Source of the DNA: Membranipora membranacea
Taxonomy: Eukaryota > Bryozoa > Gymnolaemata > Cheilostomatida > Membraniporidae
DNA length: 60,000 nucleotides
Assembly: GCA_914767715.1 (NCBI GenBank)
Contig: OU612073.1
Location: 24,988,001-25,048,000, forward strand
Direction: 5' to 3'
The notes below the pieces were generated by a model. That model made no database searches, was not told the DNA's origin, and saw only the letters and a program-made list of their open reading frames with translations. Position numbers and translations under genes: made by a program. Positions within the stretch are counted from its first letter, which is position 1. Each line of letters begins with the position of its first letter. Positions 24,546 through 36,740 of this stretch are shown in pieces.

Positions 24546-25050
24546 CTATCGCAATAGACAATTTTCTGAGCTCTTATTTATGTCTCAATTCGGAGTTGTC
24601 CTCTCTCCAATTTGGTACTTTTAACTCACGTCACATAGGAAAAACCTGCTGAAAGAGGGTTATCTTGATAACCGCTTATGTTAGGATAAAAATGAGGGTT
24701 GATTCAGAGTCTGCACCGTTGAAAACTCTGTGAGACAGGGTTTCCAAATCATTTGAGGCTTGAATGTGGATAAATCTTAATTTTAGTGACGAAACTCATG
24801 AAAAATTCTGCCAAATTGACCGTAATACAGGCAGAAAATGCCGTAATTGACTATCCAAATACCAAAATTATTTTCCAAATTATGTCTCAATGCTGCAGAT
24901 TCTGAATCAAAAATAATTTTTATCCTATTATAAGCGGTTATCAAGATAACCCTCTTTTCAGCAAGTCTTTCCTATGTGGCGTGGGTTAAAAGTACCAAAC
25001 TCCGAATTGAGGCCTAAATATGAGCTCAGAAAATTGTCTATTGCAGATAT
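24546..25050. mobile_element. Foldback element with arms of about 160 bp
   Basis: Left arm 24546-24711 and right arm 24893-25050 are imperfect complements. Shared blocks include GAGGGTTATCTTGATAACCG, CAATTCGGAGTT, ACATAGGAAA and AATAGACAATTTTCTGAGCTC. The left arm has a 14-base extra segment near 24603. The spacer is about 180 bp and non-coding. No clear target duplication is visible. Confidence 0.8.
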
Positions 25051-25248
25051 TCCTATCTCATCAGCCTGATTTGCACCGAACCGTTGTAGGTCTTTGAGGT
25101 TTTTCGTACGATCGAATTTATCAAAGGCTGAAAAAATTGACTTATTCATTTTTAGGAAACGTTTGTTCCTAATTCTGATGTCCTCTCCTACCTTCACCAG
25201 CTGAACCTGTCTCATCGCCTCCTTGGCCTCTAAGGCGAGCCTTGCCAT
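24958..25248 (-). CDS. Coding-like remnant, unknown, running into the foldback arm
   Basis: A 96-codon frame whose first two thirds is rich in charged, helix-forming residues (LALEAKEAMRQVQLVKVGED, then KFDRTKNLKDLQRFGANQAD) and looks translated in the past. The last third is simply the foldback arm. It may be a transposon-derived or captured exon cut by the element. I cannot name it. Confidence 0.3.
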   Translation of the reverse strand: MARLALEAKEAMRQVQLVKVGEDIRIRNKRFLKMNKSIFSAFDKFDRTKNLKDLQRFGANQADEIGISAIDNFLSSYLGLNSEFGTFNPRHIGKTC

Positions 25249-25929
25249 AAGCCATAAGCCTTGCCATAGCTTTTGTTAGGTCATTCAGCCGTTTGTGGTG
25301 GCCTGTTGAAGAATAATACAACCAGATGACAGTATATAAATGGGCATTTAATCAGAAAATCCTCTTATCAATACCAACACACAGGCAGATTGTCAGGTCC
25401 TCAGTTACTTTAGCATAGTAAACTTTAGCAATACTATTGATGTGTCGGGCTGAAATGTGTATAGTAAGAAATTCAACAACTCGTATCATTTTTTTGGAAA
25501 GACAAAAAAATATTTTGGATGAATATGCAACAAGCATTGTAAACATGCGTTGCATTCCTATTGATGATCCTTGGATATTCCCTACCTTCCAAGTCATTAT
25601 TTTTTCGTATCTTTCGACCAAACACTGAAACTTTTGTTGGCTTCCATCTCCTCGTCCATACATTTTCATAATAAAACAACAATTCTTTGGCAGGGGCTCA
25701 CTTTGCCATTCCTCTGAGCCAACCTAGTGCCGGAACTACTCCCTCAGGCGGAAGTAGCGCCAGTCCCATTGTCATCTGTGCAAATTTTTTAGTCTCGTTA
25801 TCCTGGCAATATTTTCTGTACCATCCTGTGTTTCAAAATATAGGGGATATTTAGTTTTAAGCATGACCAGATATAACATAATCCGGGCTAGGTATGTGAT
25901 TGATTTTGTACCTCTTGATAACTGCTAAA

Positions 25930-26150
25930 AAATTATTCCCAAAAACTTAAGTTTGTTTGCTAAACTTGATTGTTTTAGGGTTTTGGGGCTTAGAGAATTC
26001 AAAAATCATACTTGGCCGTTTTTCGAAAAACTTTTGAAATTTGAAACTTTTCTCAAAAACTTAAGTTTATTGACCTAACTTGTTTTTTTATAGGTTTTTG
26101 GACTTGGAGAACACAAAAATCATACTTGACTGTTTTATTGAAAAATTGTA
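25930..26150. repeat. Tandem array, inverted units
   Basis: Two units complementary to the 19.2-kb and 24.1-kb units (AAAAATCATACTTGGCCG, AACTTAAGTTT). Together with the left array they form an inverted frame around 20-26 kb, which may mark an older composite element. Confidence 0.8.
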
Positions 26151-26410
26151 TAAGTTGAAATTTCGATTGGAGGATTTATTCGTTACAATCGTCATACTAA
26201 CTTTCATAGTCCTATGCAGGGTGAGTGAAGTGTCTAATATCTATATGGCCTGGATTGATAAGTATACTGATCATGTCGTAGACTTGAAGTTACTATGAGA
26301 TAGCATTGTCTGCAAACAAAATTGGTTCTAACTCACAAGTGTTTTGTTAATATATGATATATTAAGTTATATCATATGTATCATTTATTGTATAATCATT
26401 TGATATATAG

Positions 26411-26601
26411 TCAACGGTATATGTCATGGAATACCACTTGGATCAAGAAACATAACTTATGCTGTCGGGAAATACCCAGGTCTTGCGATCGGTGATGCAT
26501 ACACTGGCTGGAAATCGTCTTTCCATATTTTTGTTGAGGAAATCCGTGTAGATCTCTTCAAAGACTGTCAACATGGTTGTCCTGTTAATTGCGATGATTA
26601 A
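26411..26601 (+). CDS. Candidate terminal exon, conserved-looking, family unknown
   Basis: After the acceptor ATATATAG the frame (entering in phase 1) is open for 62 codons to a TAA. It encodes HGIPLGSRNITYAVGKYPGL, then a tryptophan-containing stretch and a tail with two cysteines (CQHGCPVNC). Amino-acid composition is unlike the neighbouring AT-rich noise. An extracellular domain is likely by composition only. Confidence 0.4.
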
Positions 26602-27950
26602 GTACTATGGCTCCAAACAGATAGCAATTTTTGGATCTTGCTGATGTGTTTCATTTTTTTCTTGTCTGTAGATCGTGCCGTACCGAAAGGTCAACACCAT
26701 GAAATTGATTTTTGAAGACATTTATCGACCTTTTACTACTGCATGTACATAGTTAACTGTTCATTTTGTTCTTTTTTAGTTTTCTTAATTATCATAATTG
26801 TCCTGTAAGTAACATGCTTGCACCAAAGAAGTGATTAATGTCATATATTTCAAAAAAATTAAAATTAACACATAAAGTTTGGTTGGATCAAAGAGTTAAC
26901 TCCTTGGTTGGATTGACTTATAAAAAATGTTCTAATTTTGTAAGATATTTTAGTAACACTAGGCCTGATTGCAATGTTTGTGTTCATGCATGTTTCGTTT
27001 TATTCTCTTTTCATTTCAATGTCATCTTGATGCTGCAGTCAGCATAATGATAATCATTTATATAGTAAAGCTCTCGACATTACTCGATGAGTGTTCACCA
27101 CCGTACAGTGTTTTTTTGTGTGTTGTGCCTCCTAGAGTCCTTTCAGGCCATATTTTATATGTTTGTATTTGTGGTTACAGCTATTCTCATAAAACTTTAT
27201 CACTTATAAACCTGAGCATCATAATATTTGGGTATTCACATAGATTATGCGTAACTAATGTTTACTGAAACCTTATCCTATGTAATTATTTATCCAGCCA
27301 AGAACAATGTAAATTGATAATCAGGAGTAGCCATTATCATACCATGATCCCATGGTATAAGAGTAATCAAACAATATATCCATTTATTTCCTCTCACTCT
27401 TGGCTTTTTCAAACTCTGAACGAAATAAATTTCATCACAACGAATCTGCAATTATGAAAATAGGTAACTCCTAAGAACAGCACTGCACCATAGATAGACG
27501 ATCAATTATGATTGTGTTTAGAGGTATCCACAAAGTAGAGTGCCCAGTCTGGTACGGACACTAAAATATCTTGTAAGATGTCTAAAACCTAGCTTATTCG
27601 GAAAATATTACACACACAAATCAGATCGTATCACACAAATTTTCCACTTTTTAACATATAAACTTAGTTGAGTGACATTTATTGACCAATGATAACACAA
27701 TGAAACACATCTTTGTGTTTTGGCGATGATGCATTCAGACTCGGAAAATCCACACTAGTATTTAAAGTAAGTAAAGTGTAGTAAAGTATAGTTGAATATA
27801 TTAAATTTATAGTAATAGTAAAGTTTATGGTTATAAAACAATATTTCACTCACAGGCTGAACTCAAATATTATTTTGGTAAAACATGGTAATGTGAATCA
27901 GTTCATAATTATATGCTTGTATTAAATTTTACAATCAAAGGGAATCTTAG
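26602..27950. other. No gene recognised
   Basis: AT-rich spacer with a few hydrophobic chance frames (26838-27268). Confidence 0.4.
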
Positions 27951-28133
27951 AAAATCACAAAAACTTGAAAGAAGCAGTGATTGATGATTGGAGGACAAGC
28001 AATCAAGTTAATATTTTTGATAACACCAATCCAGTTATGTCCTTAGGTTTGTTATCTTACCTTGCCAGTGTGGCAGCAAGGTCTGCAGTAGTTATGCAAT
28101 ATTTTGAGAGTGAAAATGGCAAAGTAGTTATAG
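27951..28133 (+). CDS. Candidate internal exon, predicted helical protein
   Basis: The acceptor AATCTTAG and the donor GTAAAC bracket 183 bases, phase 1 in and phase 1 out, fully open. The product includes LLSYLASVAARSAVVMQYFE, a helix-forming stretch. The phase matches the exon at 10752-11063, suggesting a helical-repeat gene, but linkage across 17 kb of transposons is unproven. Confidence 0.4.
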
Positions 28134-28949
28134 GTAAACATTGTGTACAGTGTTGGAACTTACCATCTAATCTAGTAAAGCTTTGGAAATGGTAGCTCAA
28201 TGCACGTTTATAGGCTTTCAAGAAGCGGGGCAATTTCTTACACATAAACTTTACCAAGAGGTCCTATGGTTTTGTTCAATGTCATAATATTGTAAAACTA
28301 TTGCGCAACTAGCTGCATATCAGTTCGAAATGGATTTTAGAGCAGAAAATCTTAATGTTACCTAATTTCTCAAAGTTTTGTTGTCCTTCACTCTCATATT
28401 TCATGAAAACTGATAATATTGTCCTGTGAAGCGAAATTTGGTGGGAGGTATAATGTTCTCAGCTATAAGGATTCTCAGCCACTCAGATTTAGCCCAAATT
28501 ACTCAGATTTTTGTGTACACTTTTGGCAACTCAGGACTTTCAGAATATGAGCTGAAACTCTGATCATCCCAAATGTTCATCTAAGTTAATCTTTACTGAC
28601 AATCTAACTGCTTATAATGTAAACTGACAATGTCACCCTCAAAACCAATTGCTCTCTAGGTGTCTGCGGCTGAACCTTGATGGGAAGCCCTAAGCTGTTC
28701 ATGCACAGAGTGTTTCGCGCCTTTGATGTACGTGAGACAGAATGGGCAAAACTTAGGATTTGGTTCCTCCCAGGTTGAGAGCCCTGAGAAGGTTATAACA
28801 TCACAGTTTATAAAGGCATGTAGCATAAATGGGCTTCCTTATTTAATACTTTGTTTTATTTTTGACACCCATTTATACAATGGATTTTCAAAAAAAGGAG
28901 ACATAAAGCGACAGAAAACATTTTTCTACATACTACTATGTGATCACAT
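28134..28949. other. No gene recognised
   Basis: Spacer between the helical exon and the kinase-like frame. No repeat or domain is seen. Confidence 0.35.
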
Positions 28950-29457
28950 GTGTATATCATTGCAGATTGTAGGCGATGTATCATGGCGATATTTAATCAA
29001 GGTCAGAAAACAACCAATTCGTATATCTATATTAATCTTACATCTTGTAGTAATTCAGCATATGATTTTTTAAAAAGCAAAGGTCATAGGAAAGGCCCCA
29101 AACACTCTCAAGTTCTTACTGAGCAATTACAGAATTCAATTATAGATACAATTATTTCTTTCAAAAAACATTGTACAATTAAAACATTAGAACTTTGGGA
29201 AGGTGAGAACTCCAGTTCAATGTCTGAGGTATGGTCCATGGGTATCACCATCCTAGAAGTTGTCGCTGGAACTGAAGTCTACAAAAATATGACAATGCAT
29301 ACTGATGGGGAGAAAATGCCTGAAGAGTTGAAAGAGAAAAAGCTCCCTGATATTGTGAGAAAGCTAGAATAAGATCGATCAGATCTGGTAATGGCTTGTC
29401 TGAAGTGGGATGCTGAAACAAGAATAACAAACAAGAGTTCAGACATTATCTATCAAT
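28950..29457 (+). pseudogene. Kinase C-lobe fragment with in-frame stop
   Basis: One frame carries a helical N-terminal part of about 90 residues and then SEVWSMGITILEVVAGTEVY, matching the subdomain IX region of protein kinases (usual pattern DVWSxG; here the aspartate is glutamate). After an in-frame TAA at 29370-29372 the same frame resumes with VMACLKWDAETRIT, matching subdomain XI (CLxxDPxxRxT), and ends at 29457. No acceptor or donor separates the parts. It is either a decayed pseudokinase exon or a gene with a recent nonsense change. The catalytic loop would lie upstream and is not visible. Confidence 0.55.
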
Positions 29458-29724
29458 AAGTTAGATTTATCAGTTTCAGTTATGTAGGTCACATTTGCCT
29501 CGTTTCTGTAATATTGTGTCATTGTTTCATGTTTGGAGGCTAAATTCATCGAACAATGGGTCACAACCTTTCCAACAGTGTTTTGTTTTTGTTTTGAATT
29601 TTGGTTGCTGTGCAATCCATAAGTGTATATATATACATATATATGGGTCTGAATACATCTTCCCTGTATTGGTTCTCGATATTCCTTTGAGTATTCCTGA
29701 TGAGTGTTTGCTAACAGTCTCATT

Positions 29725-30108
29725 CTAGGAATTCATCAAAACACTCAATAGAAATGTTAGCAGTGCAATAAAAAAGTCCAAACAAGAATACTCTGCTAAA
29801 ATAAAGCAGCATCTAGTAAACGAACCTGCCAGAGCCTGGAACGATATTAAAAAACTCAGCAGATTACCCACAAATGACACTACCCCTACCACAAGCACAG
29901 ATTTCACACCAAACGAGCTCAACAAATTCTTCTGCCGTTTTGAAAAACCAGACATCAGCCAACCAACTGTAGATTCAACAAAAGTGACAGCACCTGATTT
30001 TGAATTTAATGAGAACACAGTCCTAAAACAACTGAAAGCTCTAATTCCTCGCAAAGAGCCAGGGACGCATGGAGTGATCAGTCCTGAAAATTTGTGCCTA
30101 ACAACTAG
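29725..30108 (+). pseudogene. LINE fragment between endonuclease and RT
   Basis: In the plus frame, YSAKIKQHLVNEPARAWNDI, then FTPNELNKFFCRFE and a GTHGVISP end match the linker and the start of the reverse transcriptase of CR1/L2-type elements, where the last block is normally GPDGI. It stops abruptly at the edge of the repeated promoter/exon-1 unit. Confidence 0.7.
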
Positions 30109-30109
30109 T

Positions 30110-30440
30110 TGCTGTTTACTGCACCGGATATGTGAGTATAATGCATTGCAATTGGGTCAATGCTATGTTAAATTATTCATTGAAGTAATGCTATTTACAC
30201 TTGATTTGGAATATCTTTTTTCACAGGAGTGATATAAATCAATCTATATCAAATTTTAAATGCTATCTTACCATGAACTGAACATTGGGAACGGTAGACT
30301 TTATCTTAAGAAATGTTGCACTGTCTGAATTTTGTCCCTCGACCTCTTATTTATCTTCATTTCCTTTCTCCTTTTTTTAGCATAGTCTGAAGTTTTTTGT
30401 GTGTAGAATCTGTAAAAAATAATGAAATTATGTAGTAAAC
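30110..30440 (+). pseudogene. Upstream duplicate of gene A promoter and exon 1, decayed
   Basis: This segment matches 30628-30990, including a TATAAAT box (30233-30239) and an ATG (30313) followed by a signal-peptide-like frame MLHCLNFVPRPLIYLHF. Where the downstream copy has the GTAAGT donor, this copy has a T-run and TAG, so splicing to exon 2 is lost. It could act as an alternative promoter at most. Confidence 0.65.
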
Positions 30441-30748
30441 ATTAATATATATATAGAGCTGAAGATAGGTATCCCGTGTTAATCCACAGTCGGTTTGACT
30501 AGCATAGTTACGCCCAGTACCAGTATCACCATTGATTACAATTCATTCATTCTTTTCATTTCTTCTATAAATTACCTGTCGATAAGCGCTGCCTCCGGTG
30601 CATCACATATATTGTTCTATGTTGATGCTGTTTACTGTATTGAACATGTGAGTGTAATGCATTACACTTGGTGTAATGCTCTGTTCAATTATTCATTGAA
30701 GTGATGCCATTTACACTTGCTTTGGAATATCTTGTTTCACAGGAGGGA

Positions 30749-30755
30749 TATAAAT
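30749..30755 (+). promoter_or_regulatory. TATA box of gene A
   Basis: TATAAAT lies 69 bases upstream of the gene A start codon, in a segment repeated at 30233-30239. Confidence 0.45.
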
Positions 30756-30823
30756 CAATATATATCAAATTTTAAATCTCACCATGAACTGACCATTGCA
30801 CACAGTAGACTTTGGCGGAGGAA

Positions 30824-33800
30824 ATGTTGGACTATCAGCATTTTGTCTTTCGACCTCTAACTTTTCTTCACTTCATTTCTCTGTCCTGTAAGTAGGTATA
30901 ATAATATATAGTCCAACGGTTTTGGGCATAGTCTGAAGTTTTTCTGTAGAATCTGTAAGAAAATGTTGAAATTATGAAATCAATATCTAAATATCACGTA
31001 TTATGTATATAGTTTTCATGAGCTCTGTTTTGGGTTTGTTTGTTTGTTGGTTTGTTTTAATGTACACTCTTTATCCAAAGATGCTAACATCGAGATAAAA
31101 ATGAATTATGAGATAAAAACCCCATTGGAGAGAGGAAAAAGAAAAGACATAAGTTATGAAAAATAATACATGCTAGGAAAAAAAGACTGGGTTCTCCAGG
31201 ATAGCTAGTTTAAAATAGATCTCAATTAATTTGAAAACATAGGCTATAATGAGAAATTCCTACCCTTTCTATAATTTTTTTTTTCTTCTATGTCTTATTT
31301 CTTATGTCTTATTTGACCGCCCTTTTTAAGGTTTCAGCCTCAGTTTTTTTTGCGTCAACTCAAAGCATCATTCCCAAGACACAACCTTACTAGGCATCCA
31401 CCTATTTGGGAGGAATCATCAAAGCCAACGAACAATGAAATCATAGATTTTGTGTTCCTTCTACAGGTGATGTCTTACAACAGTGAAAAATTAGTAGAAG
31501 GAGGTGGCTCAGTTGGTTAGAACGCCTGTCCTTCAGCATACCATTTTTGAGGTTTGAAGATTCGAATCCCATTGCAGTCCGTTGAATATCTTGCTACCCA
31601 TGCTTGGATGTTGCATGTGATATGGCTGTGATATGATTGTTTATTCAATCGACCAACCCGATTATATCTGACACTTATTAATAATTATAATCATTTCATT
31701 TAATTATTTTCATTCTCTCGACATCTTTGAAGGCTTTGTCTCAGCTCATTCACAAAGTGAATATGTGGGGTGTTACATTCAATCACAAGATCCTGCGACG
31801 AGAGCTTTACCTTACAGCATCCTTCGTGATGATACGCTGATGACTATTCAACTTTGCCTCAACAACTGCAACTCATATGGTGTGTATCAATATCAGTATT
31901 GTGTGTGTGCCTAATACTTTGTAGTTTTCTGGAAAGATTTACCTGTGCATGAGCAGGCAAAAATACATGTTACTCGGTCTGTGTTTTCTGTGGTGGATTA
32001 TTGACTGATGACACTAGTTTAAAAATAGAATAGAATAGGGTAGGGAAATTTTTGAGCAGTAAAAACTTTTTCAAAAGGTTTTAGCTAGCCCCAATAATTA
32101 ATTGCTAATGGTCACAGAAATATTTTAGCTGAGTCCTAACAGATTAAAACTGCATCAGAAGATGGTATTTCTATCACAAATACATAATAAGTAATAAGAA
32201 TGATATTTCCCAAAAATTCAAACCTTAATTTCAACTATCTTTGCAAATAATGAATCAATTTGCAGCTCAATTCCTGATGATGAAAATCTTTCTTTTTTTT
32301 ATATAGCTTTTAAGATAATCATTCTTTATAATCTTAACCGTAGATCATTACCGAGACTAAGGCATCACATGACACTGGGGAAAAGCCTGTTTATGAAATT
32401 TAGTTAAACACTGTTTTTTTGATTGACACTTTAATGTAGTTTCAATGTCAATAATAGAGCAATTACCTACCAATTCTGGGCTCAATGACATAATCTAAGA
32501 TGGCTCTCAAACGAGGTGGGAGCACGCTCAGTGCTCTCTCACATTTTAACTGATTTTACCTTGATATCTAATGAGAACAGCAGCAGACTTATACCAAACT
32601 CTGCATCTAAGAACCAGGAATCCAGCAAGACTACACTCAGGTATGATAGAGAAGAGCTGTCGAAATTACGAGCTGCTTTTGATATTAAACCATCCATCAA
32701 AAGAACACTAGTCGAAAAAGGATTATCTTGTTACCTTGTCAAGCCAAGGAAGAAGCTACGTCGTGGAACAAAGGAACAGAGAAAGCGTACTACTCAGAGT
32801 ATATTACACACTGTCAATAACGACGCCAATTCATCACAACAGCTGCCCTCTCATGTCAACAGGGTTGATAAGAACGCTACCACTAATCACAACAAAAACA
32901 ACTCAGTGGAATTACCAAGTATCTGCTACACAAATGCACGACAAATCATCACTGCTGAAAAGAAGGATATCGAGTGCCTAGTTTTTAATTATAAACCAGC
33001 CATAATTACACTCACTGAGACGTGACTGAATAAAACAATGAGGGGGCAGCAAATCTGGCCAATTACAATCTCTAAACAGCCGATAGGTCAAACAGTCAAA
33101 TTTGTGGTGGGGCATCTCTGCATGTAAACAGCTAATTGCTAAATGCAAAATGTTTCGCTACAATGGAATCAAGAACGTCATCTCCAGGCTGGGTTAAAAT
33201 AACTAGAAAGAGATTTTTTCCATTGTTAGTAGGCTGTCTTTACCACCCTAAATCCACCATCATCACCACCCTCACAAAACTATCCAGTGAACACAAAAGT
33301 GCCAAAATCATTCTCTGTAGATATCTTACTCACCTTGATATGTCAATAGTCTGTGAAGCATTCAAAACACAAAAGTTGATTCATTTTGCTACTAGACATG
33401 ATGCTCATCTAGACAACATCTATAGCAATTTACCAGAATACACAAAGCAATCTCCTAAAAAGCTAAGACCATTAGTCGGAAACAAGCAAGATCACTGCTG
33501 TGTATTTGTGCCAACAGGATATGTGAAAGCTCTACAGTACACATACAAAGAGAAGTGTGTCTACCAACGTGACACCAAAGCCCGTCTCGCTGAAGCATTC
33601 TGGGATACAGACTGGCAGTGTATTTATGACAAGACAGGTGTGGATGACAAAGCAGAACTCTTCCGATCAATGGTTACACAAATTGTAGATCGAGTATGTC
33701 CAGTATAACGAATAAGGGTGAGAGCAGATGATCCAAAGTGGGAAACACCTCTGGCTGCCAAAATTCGTCGAGCTAGAAACACAGCCTATAATAAAGGTAA

Positions 33801-36021
33801 CAATTGGAGCGAAATATATTCCTTTCTGCCTTCCTCAAGAAGATGATGGCTAGAAACAAAAACAACACGTAAATAAAAGAGTAAACAACATCAGCAACAG
33901 CGATGGTAGATGGCGGAGAAATATTTCTGCACTGTCTCGCGAAAAAACGGAAATCACAAACCAATGAGCATTGTATTGACGGGCAGTGGTACAATAACTC
34001 AGAGTTAGCTACAAAGATGAATAAATTCTTGGCTACTGTTGGTGGAGAGAGGATTCCTTTTCCATCATCTGATGTCACAGCTGTATATAATCCCCTTCCA
34101 GCAGTCAGTATTGGACTCATGAAGGCTGAGCTCGACCGGATAAACTCTCGTAAGGCCAACAACTCTGATGACTATCCTTCCTGGATAACGAAAGAATTAG
34201 CAGAATTTCTTTGTGAGCCTCAAACTGACATAATTAATAGCATGTTCATGCATCAAAAGTTCCCCAACATCTTGAAAAGAGAGCAGAAACACCTCCCATT
34301 CCAAAAATCAAATCCCCTGATCAATGTAATGAGTTTTGCCCCTTCTCACTATTATTTCATTGCGGAAAATAGCTGAGAAATTCTTTGCTGTGGAGTATAA
34401 AAAAAGTATCAGCTCCAAGCAGTTTGCATACCAAACTGGACTGGGTACAACAGACGCAATCATCTACCTACACTCTAGAAAACTGGATCAGGCAGCTTGA
34501 TAATAAGAACAATAAGGCTGTAGAGGTGATTTATAAAGACTTCGAATCCCTTCAACCTGCTAAACTTTTGGAAGCCCTTCGATCACTAAATACTCCGGAT
34601 CACATGATAAAACTATCCATGAACTTTCTAGAAGACCATCTACAGTGCGTCAGAGACAGCAATGCCAAATCAGACAGTATTCCATCCCTAGTTGGTGTGC
34701 CTCAAGGGCCATCGTCGGGCTACTATTCTGGTACGCTGATGATATCACCTGCTCCAATCCTCTATTTAAAGCCAGTGAATCAAAAATAGATGATACCATC
34801 CAATGGGGGCTTCGATGGTGTGCCTTTTTATAATTCTGTAATACGTTCGATTTTTGTCAGCTTTGCGACAACCAAAAAGACCATCTTGAGAGAATTCAAA
34901 GCTTATGCAGTAAAAAATAATTGTACCAGATATAGAGAGCTATAGTGAACGATTGCAAGTTTCAGCTATTCCCAAGCTCATTGTTTTTGCTCTTGAACAA
35001 TATCATTGCCACTTCTTAAAGGTTTTTTAGTAACCCTAAACAGTTTTTACCCTCTTTTATACCTGAGAGGCAGTCTTTGAATTGCAGACAATCCGCTCGC
35101 TGCAAAGATTCTTTTATTACCAGAGCAAGGACCACCAAGTGCCAATATACATTTTTCAAACATGCAGTTAAAAAATTTATCTGAGAGCATTTTTTAAGCC
35201 ATATTATATAAATGTTTATCAACATTTTTTACGGTGGAAAATAAACTCATTATCTCATCTATATAATAAACTATCTCTTGATCATTTAAATGTAGGAAAT
35301 TTGTTATTGTTTCCTGTGGGTTCAAAGTTGAAGTAACATTAAAATGCCATCCCTATAATTCTACCAGATGCAAGAGCCGGTATTATGATCCGTTTCTTTG
35401 TTCTTCAACTTGATTTTAGGTCGTCGATACGCAGGATTACATATATCTAGAGCCTGTTTCTGTGGAGATGAGAACTACGATCTACATGGTGCAGCCAGCA
35501 GTGAGATTGAGTGTCAGCATGGGTGTGTCAACAATAAACAACAGATATGTGGTGGGGTTTGGAGACTTAGTGTTTATAAAATCTGTGAGTTAATCGTCAA
35601 TGATCCTGAATGAAAATTCAATACTAAGACAATGATAATGTTAAATTATTTATTAATTGAAGTCCAGGATATTGTGTGTTAAAACCTTTTTGTTTGGATA
35701 TTCATCCATTGCCCCAAAGATCATTGTAGACCTACAATTATCCTTTCAGTAACAGAAGCTAATACAGTGGCCCTCCACAGAAGATATAAGATAGCCATGC
35801 TTGGAGGGTGCGGAGGTTCTGTTATCACCCACTACACTACCAGATCACCTGAGATCTGCTCCTATATGTGCACGAAACATGCAGTAAGCTGTAAGGCCTT
35901 CAGCTACAGTGAGAATAGTTCTATGTGTGCTCTCTACTGGTTTGTAAACAAGAATTCTACCATCAACACTGGATCATCATCCGATGTCTGCTACATCAGC
36001 TCCAGCTCGCTCAGTCAATAG
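30824..36021 (+). CDS. Gene A: secreted WSC-PAN/apple protein, four exons
   Basis: Exons 30824-30887, 31733-31879, 35420-35584 and 35750-36021 join in frame to 215 residues; all three junctions are phase 1. Exon 1 plus the start of exon 2 make a hydrophobic signal peptide (LTFLHFISLS, then FVSA as a likely cleavage site). Exons 2 and 3 form one WSC domain: EYVGCYIQSQDP, LMTIQLCLNNC, then RRYAGLHISRACFCGDENY and QQICGGVWRLSVY, with eight family cysteines. Exon 4 is PAN/apple-like (SPEICSYMCTKHAVSCKAFS, MCALYW). WSC and PAN modules usually bind carbohydrate or protein, so an extracellular binding role is inferred. Intron 2 holds a dead LINE. It is paralogous to gene B. Confidence 0.88.
31496..31640 (+). 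mobile_element. tRNA-derived SINE relic in intron 1 of gene A
   Basis: GGCTCAGTTGGTTAGAACGCC (A box) and GATTCGAATCCCATTG (B box) followed by ATGCTTGGATGTTGC. A matching relic stands at the same place in gene B (53190-53330), so the insertion predates the A/B duplication. The body with the CAGGTGTGCTCC segment is missing. Confidence 0.75.
32490..34850 (+). pseudogene. CR1-like LINE relic in intron 2 of gene A
   Basis: Same orientation as the host gene. The ORF2 start is at 32516 with a basic linker and ICYTNARQIITAEKKDIECL opening the endonuclease, then LVGCLYHPKST and ATRHDAHLDNI. The reverse transcriptase is broken into frames: NSRKANNSDDYPSWITKE, LVGVPQGP and WYADDITCSNPL. It shares its framework (SWI(T/S)KE, YHP, HDAHLD or GDAMLD) with the LINE at 41.4-46.8 kb, so both belong to one family. 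Stops at 33023-33025 and frame changes inactivate it. Block B lacks it at this place. Confidence 0.8.
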
Positions 36022-36740
36022 AGACAGATCAACAAATTGCTGTAACTAAAAATGCTGAGACTAATTCATGAACTTATTACTGGCAGTGTATCAGGCTCAA
36101 CTGCTATCCTCTTTATATAAACTATGTGAACATCGACTCAAATCCTGATTCTTGGTGTGGAATTCGAAGTAACTGATGAATGGTATATTTTATTCACAAA
36201 TCCTCCCTTAGCCTTTAGATCTATATATATAATATATATCTTGATATCATTTGAATATTGGTAGTTGTATCTGTACTTTTCAACGTTCTATAATATATGA
36301 TTGTACTGTCTTCTTTTTTTTTCATCCAACAATAACACCATACCAGATAAACTGTGTGAATTAATTATTTTAGTTTTGGGACATCTGTTTGAATTTTTTC
36401 TCAACTGCTCTCCGTGTCACCAAGGAGTTGCAGACCAGGAGGAGAACCAGATAAATGTTGCACACAATGTCTGTCTCGTTTTGGAGTTGTCTCATCTCCC
36501 ATTGTAAGAAAGCCTCAAAATCAAACCAATCAGATAGACTGAAAATAAAATAGGTCAAGGACAAATAAAGATCATCTGGCTCTGTAGTAGGAGAGGAAAA
36601 TTGATTTATCTATTTTATTTTGCATCAGAGAAAGTAGATTTCTTCTCTTCTAGCCAATTTGGTATATGCTATCTACTAAACCCAGGTGAGTAAGTATACC
36701 TAAATTATCTATAGTATAAATGTTATTATTGTATTACAGT

